Origin: JAKIVR01 sp035933635
Lineage (GTDB): Archaea; Thermoplasmatota; Thermoplasmata; Lutacidiplasmatales; UBA184
Assembly: GCA_035933635.1 (NCBI GenBank)
Contig: DASYYY010000022.1
Span: forward strand, 62,001 to 126,000
Length of the DNA stretch: 64,000 bases
Direction of reading: 5' to 3'
In this document: positions 59,385 through 64,000 of the stretch, one piece after another
Layout: the number at the start of each line of letters is the position of its first letter
Position numbering within the stretch: the first letter of the stretch is position 1
The notes under the pieces: generated by a model
Databases searched by the model: none
Told to the model about the DNA's origin: nothing
Seen by the model: only the letters and a program-made list of their open reading frames with translations
Program-made: the position numbers and the translations under genes

Positions 59385-60736
59385 GTCACCTTCCGTCCGG
59401 TGTCCACATCGTAACGCAGGCCTTTCTCGGGCGGGACGACGGCGGAGGTCGACCCCTCGAAGGCCTCGGGATGTTCGGTGTGGATCGGGAAGACCCTCCC
59501 CGGGTTCAGCTCGCCGATCACCTCCATCAACTCCGGGCCCGAACAGTGGCCCGAGGCGTGGAACTGTTCGAGGCCGAGACCGAAGTGCCCGAGCCAGTTC
59601 TGCAGCACGGCCTCGCTCACGTCCTCCTCGGAGAACGGCTCGCTCATCGAGCGGATGAACGGTGTGCCCCGAGGCGGTCGCAGGTCGATGAGCTCGGTGA
59701 ACTGGTTCATGTCGAGCAAGAGCAGCGCTTCCCGACCGTGGCGGTGGACCCAATCGGCGTCCACGCTGTCGTCGATGAACGGTCGCTCCCACTTGTAGTA
59801 GACCTTCTTGGGGCGCTGGTAGACCTTCAGGTGCTTGGACTTGCCCGGGAGCGGCGGGGCCAGCGTCGGGTCCCCCTCCAGAGAAGTCAGCAGGTGGGCC
59901 GCGCGGAACGGGATGACCAGGTCGCGGCCCGCGTCGGCCGCCGCCCGGTGGAGCGTGCCGAGTCGGTCCACGTCCCGCGGGTAGCAGGTCGCGATCGCAA
60001 GATCGGAGGTCTTCGCGAGCACGTGGTCGACCCCCTCGCGCACGCCTTGCTCGGTGAAGTTCTTGCGCGGGTCCGGGCCCGCCCGCGTACCCTCGATGAT
60101 CAGCAGGCGAGGCTCCTCCCGGGCGGCCGACCTGAGGAACTCGGTGGTGAGCGCCGCCCGCGGACCGTGCCGGCGGAAGTCGCCGGTGTAAACGACGGTG
60201 CCGGCTCGCGTCCGGATCAGGAAGCCAAAGGCGTGCGGGATGGAGTGGTCGACGGGAAGGGGTACGACCTCGAGCCCTCCGACGCGGATCGAGCTCCCCG
60301 GGTCGAAGACACGCCACGAGCGTTCGCCGTACTTCGTCGTCGTGCTCGTCTCGATGGCATCCATCAGCGTCCGGGTCCCGCGGCCGACGTGGACCGGGAT
60401 CTCCGGGTCGAGGTGCTTGAGATACCCCGCATGGTCGAAGTGGGCGTGGCTGACGAAGACCGCCCCGACCTCCGGTGGGCGGTACCGGTCCTCGATCCCG
60501 GCGAGAGCTTCCTTGGAGTACAGCCCGTCGATCCAGGGGATCAGGTCGAACTCGAGGAGGTCCTTGATCGGGCTGGTCGAGCGCGGCTGCAGATAGTCGA
60601 TGAAGAACTCCTCGTACTTCGGGTCGAACGCGGGCCCGAAGTCGAAGAGGATGCGGTCCGAACGGTCCTCGATGAGGATCTTGTTGCCGCCGATCTCCCG
60701 GACGCCTCCGAGGAATCGGACGGTCGGTCCGGCCAC
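59381..60736 (-). CDS. MBL-fold beta-CASP-like ribonuclease
   Basis: The 451-residue protein (GTG 60736) opens TVRFLGGVREIGGNKILIEDRS. The metal motif SHAHFDHAGYLKHL lies near residue 93 and VVYTGDFRRHGPR near residue 180. A C-terminal beta-CASP-like region includes ASGHCSGPELMEVI and FPIHTEHPEAF near residue 430. It resembles RNase J/CPSF-related exonucleases, without the KH domains of archaeal CPSF1. A TATA-like box (60758-60765, minus strand) lies about 26 bp upstream. It is coupled to RadB. Confidence 0.85.
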   Translation of the reverse strand: MAGPTVRFLGGVREIGGNKILIEDRSDRILFDFGPAFDPKYEEFFIDYLQPRSTSPIKDLLEFDLIPWIDGLYSKEALAGIEDRYRPPEVGAVFVSHAHFDHAGYLKHLDPEIPVHVGRGTRTLMDAIETSTTTKYGERSWRVFDPGSSIRVGGLEVVPLPVDHSIPHAFGFLIRTRAGTVVYTGDFRRHGPRAALTTEFLRSAAREEPRLLIIEGTRAGPDPRKNFTEQGVREGVDHVLAKTSDLAIATCYPRDVDRLGTLHRAAADAGRDLVIPFRAAHLLTSLEGDPTLAPPLPGKSKHLKVYQRPKKVYYKWERPFIDDSVDADWVHRHGREALLLLDMNQFTELIDLRPPRGTPFIRSMSEPFSEEDVSEAVLQNWLGHFGLGLEQFHASGHCSGPELMEVIGELNPGRVFPIHTEHPEAFEGSTSAVVPPEKGLRYDVDTGRKVT

Positions 60737-60757
60737 GACCCCGAGTCGGCCACCGAA

Positions 60758-60765
60758 AGATAAGC
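60758..60765 (-). promoter_or_regulatory. TATA-like box of the beta-CASP-like nuclease-radB operon
   Basis: The minus-strand GCTTATCT lies about 26 bp before the GTG at 60736, which favours that start over upstream codons in the same frame. Confidence 0.45.
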
Positions 60766-60947
60766 TCGAACTCAGGAGTCGGAGCGCGCACCGAGAGAAC
60801 GGTCCTCGGATCCGCAATCCACCGTTCTATGGACCGGTTCGCCGGCTGCGGTCGGCGAGCGCGAGGTCCCCCCGAGAGCGACCGGTCGGTCCACGGACCT
60901 AGGGGGACGAACTGGTTGCGGCGCGGCTCGGCGAAGAGCCCGGCCGT

Positions 60948-61082
60948 CTAGCGGGCCTTCAGGACCTTCTTGACGTTGGGGTGTTCCTTGGTGAAGATCT
61001 TCCCGCCGCAGTTGTCGCAGCGCACCCCGAAGAGGTTCGCGTCACTGGGTAGGGCCTCCCCACAGCGGATGCAACGGAACAT
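60948..61082 (-). CDS. rpoP: DNA-directed RNA polymerase subunit P (Rpo12)
   Basis: The 44-residue protein MFRCIRCGEALPSDANLFGV continues with RCDNCGGKIFTKEHP and ends VKKVLKAR. The two CxxC pairs bind one zinc, as in archaeal Rpo12/eukaryotic Rpb12. It is part of the RNA polymerase core. It follows eL43 by 26 bases at the end of the exosome operon. It is too short for many automatic calls. Confidence 0.92.
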   Translation of the reverse strand: MFRCIRCGEALPSDANLFGVRCDNCGGKIFTKEHPNVKKVLKAR

Positions 61083-61108
61083 AGGACCGTTTTACCGGAA
61101 GCGCCCGC

Positions 61109-61390
61109 TTAACGCTTGGGGGCCGGGGTCTCGACCTCGACGGTCCGTTCGGTGCGCGTGATCGAGGGGGGCGGGGCGAACTCGTAGGCTCCGCTCGCGA
61201 AGCGGTTCCCGCAGCGCGAGCACTCGTAGACGCCGCTGGCCACGCGTTGGAGCGTGACGGTGGCGCACTTGGGGCAGGCCGAACGGCTCTTCTTGACCGC
61301 GTCGATCTCGAGCACGCGGCGCCGGATGCGGATCCCGTAGCGGGCCCCCATCCAACCGGTGCTGCCGACCTTCTTGGTGCGCTTGCTCAT
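61109..61390 (-). CDS. rpl37ae: Ribosomal protein eL43 (L37Ae)
   Basis: The 93-residue protein has TKKVGSTGWMGARYGIRIRRR at the N-terminus and two zinc-binding pairs, ACPKCAT and ECSRCGN, near residues 38 and 56. It is a large-subunit zinc-ribbon protein. It overlaps the Rrp42 gene by ATGA, and Rpo12 is encoded directly downstream, the usual archaeal order. The C-terminus has a Pro/Thr/Arg tail. Confidence 0.95.
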   Translation of the reverse strand: MSKRTKKVGSTGWMGARYGIRIRRRVLEIDAVKKSRSACPKCATVTLQRVASGVYECSRCGNRFASGAYEFAPPPSITRTERTVEVETPAPKR

Positions 61391-62175
61391 GGGCGACCTC
61401 CGTTCTTGATCTGGGCGCGCAGACGGTCGCCGTGCTGGAACGCACGCTCGGCCAGCTCCTTGACCTCGTCGGGTCCGAAGGCGCCGACGAGCCCCTTCTG
61501 CATGGCCACGACCCGTCCGGCCTCATCGGTGGCGATCGTCAGGCGGCCCTGCGCCGCCCCCTCCTCCTCGAAGGTGGGGTCGACGACGATCGTGTCGCCG
61601 AGCCGGCAGAAGGTCGTCTCGATCGGAACGTGGTGCATGGGGAGCGGCATGTCCTCGCCGACCTCGAACCGCTTGGCCGGTAGCGTCGTCGCCGACAGCG
61701 CGCTGACCGCCGCGAGCATCGCGGCGTCGATCAGGTTGCCCGAATGGTCGAGCACGTGGATGTCGGTGAAGCACGTCCAGCACTTCTCCGCCGGCGTGAT
61801 GCACAGCTGCTTGAGGTCGATCGTCTCGGCCGCGCGGATCGCGCGGTCGACCACCCGCGAGACCTCGATCGCCCGCGGTTGCGGGGGGCCCGGCTCGAAG
61901 GTGGGCGACGACAGCGGGACGAGCTCGGCATTGGTGGTCAGCACCCCGGCGTTGGGGGTGTCCGGGAACGGTTTGCCCGGCTCGAGCTTGATCCCCGAGA
62001 CCACGGCGGTGTCGCCGAGGCGGACGAGGGCCGAGCCATCGGCGCTGGCGACGTAACCGAACTCGATCGTGACCGGCCGACACTCGTCGACGGCGCGACC
62101 GTCCAGGCGACGGCCGCCGCGCGCGAGGTCGAGGATGTGGGTCGTGAGGATCTCGGCGGTGACCTCTTCGCTCAT
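61387..62175 (-). CDS. rrp42: Exosome subunit Rrp42
   Basis: The 262-residue RNase PH-like protein has the N-terminal GRRLDGRAVDECRPVTIEFGYV near residue 20 and GSALVRLGDTAVVSGIKL near residue 45. DLKQLCITPAEKCWTCFTDIHVLDHSGNLIDAA lies near residue 120. It lacks the catalytic phosphate site of Rrp41 but is needed for the hexameric ring. Both ends overlap neighbours by ATGA. Confidence 0.95.
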   Translation of the reverse strand: MSEEVTAEILTTHILDLARGGRRLDGRAVDECRPVTIEFGYVASADGSALVRLGDTAVVSGIKLEPGKPFPDTPNAGVLTTNAELVPLSSPTFEPGPPQPRAIEVSRVVDRAIRAAETIDLKQLCITPAEKCWTCFTDIHVLDHSGNLIDAAMLAAVSALSATTLPAKRFEVGEDMPLPMHHVPIETTFCRLGDTIVVDPTFEEEGAAQGRLTIATDEAGRVVAMQKGLVGAFGPDEVKELAERAFQHGDRLRAQIKNGGRP

Positions 62176-62942
62176 GCCGCGGCCTCCGGAGGAGCCTCGA
62201 CGGCCGAGGACTTATCGACGGCGTACCGGTCCCGTAGGGCCTGCTTCATCTTCTCGTAGATCTGGCGGCAGCCCGCGACGCCCAGGTCGAGCGCCTGGCC
62301 GAGCTCCTCGCGCGTCATGTGCCCCTCCATCTGGATGAGCACGAGCCGGCCCGATTGCGGGACGAGCGCCATCGGGAGGTCGGCCTCGCCGAAGTTGTCC
62401 TCCTCTTTCTTGAGGTCGAGGGCGATCTTACCGCCGACCTTCCCGACCGCCACGGCGGGGAGGAGGTCGACCATCGGGATCCCGGCGTCGGCGAGCGCGA
62501 CCGAGGCCGCGACCAGGCCCGCGCAGCGCGTGCCGGCGTTCGCCTGCAGCACCTCGATGTAGACGTCGATGCTGGTGCGGGGGTACTCCTCGGCGAAGAT
62601 CACCGACTCGAAGGCCTCCGCGATGACCTTGGAGATCTCCTGCGAGCGGCGGTCCAGGCCGGGGCGCTTGCGCTCGTCGACGCTGAACGCCGCCATGTTG
62701 TAGCGGCACTGGACGATCGCCTTGTTGTTCTGCTGCAGGTGGCGGGGGTGGACCTCACGCGGTCCGTAGACCGCGGCCATGACCTTGTTCGCGCCCCACT
62801 CGACGAACGCCGACCCGTCGGCGCGGTGGAGCGGTCCGGCCACGATCCGTAGCGGGCGCAACTCATCGAGGCGACGCCCGTCGATCCGGAGCCCATCGGG
62901 CCCGATGAGCTGTGGAATGTTCTCGGCACCTACGTTTCCCAT
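62172..62942 (-). CDS. rrp41: Exosome subunit Rrp41 (catalytic RNase PH-like)
   Basis: The 256-residue protein has the phosphorolytic core: DGRRLDELRPLRIVAG near residue 20, KVMAAVYGPREVHPRH near residue 53, RRSQEISKVIAEAFESVIF near residue 95 and DVYIEVLQANAGTRCAGLVAASVALADAG near residue 125. It degrades or tails RNA 3' ends with Rrp42. It overlaps Rrp42 by four bases and begins right after Rrp4. Confidence 0.97.
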   Translation of the reverse strand: MGNVGAENIPQLIGPDGLRIDGRRLDELRPLRIVAGPLHRADGSAFVEWGANKVMAAVYGPREVHPRHLQQNNKAIVQCRYNMAAFSVDERKRPGLDRRSQEISKVIAEAFESVIFAEEYPRTSIDVYIEVLQANAGTRCAGLVAASVALADAGIPMVDLLPAVAVGKVGGKIALDLKKEEDNFGEADLPMALVPQSGRLVLIQMEGHMTREELGQALDLGVAGCRQIYEKMKQALRDRYAVDKSSAVEAPPEAAA

Positions 62943-63803
62943 CTAGTTCACATCCTGTTCTGGAAAGTCATCGTCGGCGAAATCCCCGCCCTCGAGGTCC
63001 TCGGCCGGAGGGGGAGGAGGGGGGTGGGAGGGAGCATTCGGGTCGCGCGGGGGCACCGCGTGTCCCGGGTCGTCGGAGGAGGTCGTTCCCCCGCCGAGGA
63101 ACTGCTGGACGCGTTCGGTGAGACCCCGGCGCTGGCCCTCCTCCTCGATGAGGTGGAGCGCTTCCCGCACCTTGAGGATCCCCTCGTCCGGGCCGTCGAC
63201 CCAGAGCCGGCCGTTCTGGCCGACCACGACCCGACAGCCGGTGGCGCGTTGGATGGATTGGATCATGCTCCCGCCCTTGCCCACGACGCGCGGGATCTTG
63301 GCCGGGGCGACCATGGCGAGGGTCCCTCCCTCGAGCTTGCCGAGCCCGTCGCCGAGCATCGTCACCCCGATGCGGCCGGTGTTCTCGATCTGCTCGACCT
63401 GGACAACGACCGCGTCGCCGACGCGGAGGTACTGGTCGGTCTCCCCGAAGTCCATCTTCCACGGCGTTCCGGTCATGTGGAGCGGGGCCCACCGCGGGGC
63501 GCCGATGTCCAGCAACCAGAACGTGCCCTGTACGTCGGTGACGATCCCGATGACCGTGTCCTGGGCCTTGGGAATGTACCGGCCGGAGAGCGGGGCGACC
63601 CGCACGAAGGGAGGCCGCGGTTGGAGCAGTCCTAGGACGCTCGCGTAGATGCGACCGTCCATGCGGTAGGTCCCCGAGCCGGGCCGAAGGCCCCGGGCCG
63701 GGATCTCCTCGCCGGGGAGGACTAGTATCCTTTCGGAAGAGCCGTGCGAGGGTCTACCCTCGCGGCCCCGCCCACGACGGTGGGGCCGATGACCGTTGCC
63801 CAT
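62943..63803 (-). CDS. rrp4: Exosome subunit Rrp4 (S1/KH RNA-binding cap)
   Basis: The 286-residue protein has an N-terminal Gly/Arg-rich part and an N-terminal domain (LVLPGEEIPARGLRPGSGTY). An S1 domain follows (about 75-145, with GIVTDVQGTFWLLDIG). A KH domain (about 165-215) has the GKGGSMIQSIQRATGCRVVVG loop. An acidic, Pro-rich tail (about 235-286) is longer than usual. Rrp4 forms the RNA-entry cap on the exosome ring. Confidence 0.95.
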   Translation of the reverse strand: MGNGHRPHRRGRGREGRPSHGSSERILVLPGEEIPARGLRPGSGTYRMDGRIYASVLGLLQPRPPFVRVAPLSGRYIPKAQDTVIGIVTDVQGTFWLLDIGAPRWAPLHMTGTPWKMDFGETDQYLRVGDAVVVQVEQIENTGRIGVTMLGDGLGKLEGGTLAMVAPAKIPRVVGKGGSMIQSIQRATGCRVVVGQNGRLWVDGPDEGILKVREALHLIEEEGQRRGLTERVQQFLGGGTTSSDDPGHAVPPRDPNAPSHPPPPPPAEDLEGGDFADDDFPEQDVN

Positions 63804-63839
63804 TGGTTGTTCTGCACCGGCCGGCGCGACGAGGGACCG

Positions 63840-64000
63840 CTATTTAACTAAACTGGCCTCGGCGGCGCCCTTCGTGCGCGCGTTCAACTTCTCGTAGAGT
63901 TCGGTCTGCACGCCGGCGGGGATCTCCAAGATCCCCGTCCACGAACCGTCGGCGAGCCAGTTCTCTTCGCCGATCTTGCCGAGCCCCTTGAGGTCGCTGA
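63840..64000 (-). CDS. sdo1: SBDS ribosome-maturation protein, C-terminal part (cut by window edge)
   Basis: The last 52 residues read in a frame with DLKGLGKIGEENWLADGSW then EIPAGVQTELYEKLNARTKG, which is the C-terminal domain of SBDS, ending AEASLVK. SBDS helps release the anti-association factor from the 50S subunit. It heads the SBDS-Rrp4-Rrp41-Rrp42 operon seen in many archaea. The rest lies beyond 64000. Confidence 0.93.
   Translation of the reverse strand, partial: SDLKGLGKIGEENWLADGSWTGILEIPAGVQTELYEKLNARTKGAAEASLVK

Noticed and set aside
1..64000. CRISPR array, insertion sequence, integrase or prophage genes
   Set aside because: No regularly spaced direct repeats, transposase or integrase motifs, or terminal inverted repeats were seen.

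Overview
The window is a GC-rich archaeal chromosome segment with very little intergenic space. The archaeal assignment rests on the exosome operon (SBDS, Rrp4, Rrp41, Rrp42, eL43, Rpo12), EF-2 with the diphthamide-site motif, SRP19, eS8, family B DNA polymerase, RadB, pyruvoyl arginine decarboxylase and TATA-like boxes about 25 bp before many starts, which suggests leaderless mRNAs. Glucose dehydrogenase beside a KDG-aldolase-type gene, an aa3-type oxidase, blue copper proteins and the EF-2 sequence point to an aerobic Thermoplasmatota-like lineage. That placement is inference, not proof.

Layout. 0-7 kb: end of a ketopantoate reductase, two small coiled-coil genes, malate dehydrogenase, a FixX-type ferredoxin, an XPD-type helicase and a coupled three-gene sugar-phosphate cassette (GHMP kinase, SIS isomerase, CBS-ParB protein). 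7-20 kb: a respiratory island with two membrane-anchored cupredoxins, cytochrome oxidase subunit II split over two overlapping frames, TatA/TatC, a TatA-like protein, Rieske protein, cytochrome b, small membrane subunits, oxidase subunit I, heme A synthase, heme O synthase and a 58-residue membrane protein. No c-type cytochrome gene is visible, so cupredoxins may carry electrons from the Rieske/cytochrome b complex to the oxidase. At 20.1 kb there is a tRNA-Pro.

20-36 kb: mixed housekeeping genes (RlmE, hexuloisomerase, arginine decarboxylase, RNase HII, Entner-Doudoroff pair, eS8, SRP19, GPN GTPase, Mrp ATPase, ADP-forming acyl-CoA synthetase, MoaE/MoaD). They are interspersed with three related secreted proteins, one at 20.3 kb and a coupled pair at 30.4-32.2 kb. 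36-48 kb: 2-oxoacid:ferredoxin oxidoreductase, cell-surface membrane proteins (GT-C-like protein, flippase, DedA) and an ABC exporter.

48-64 kb: divergent dihydroorotase and AIR synthase genes, a DMT transporter, DNA polymerase B, the uS12-uS7-EF-2 operon, an alkyltransferase, a beta-CASP-like nuclease coupled to RadB, and the exosome operon running off the right end.

Genes are tightly coupled by ATGA or GTGA overlaps, and GTG and TTG starts are common. I saw no CRISPR array, insertion sequence or prophage. No gene-free stretch exceeds 300 bases. The largest gaps (7947-8184, 8876-9116, 10944-11181, 48134-48350, 54342-54548, 60737-60947) hold promoters or nothing I recognise.
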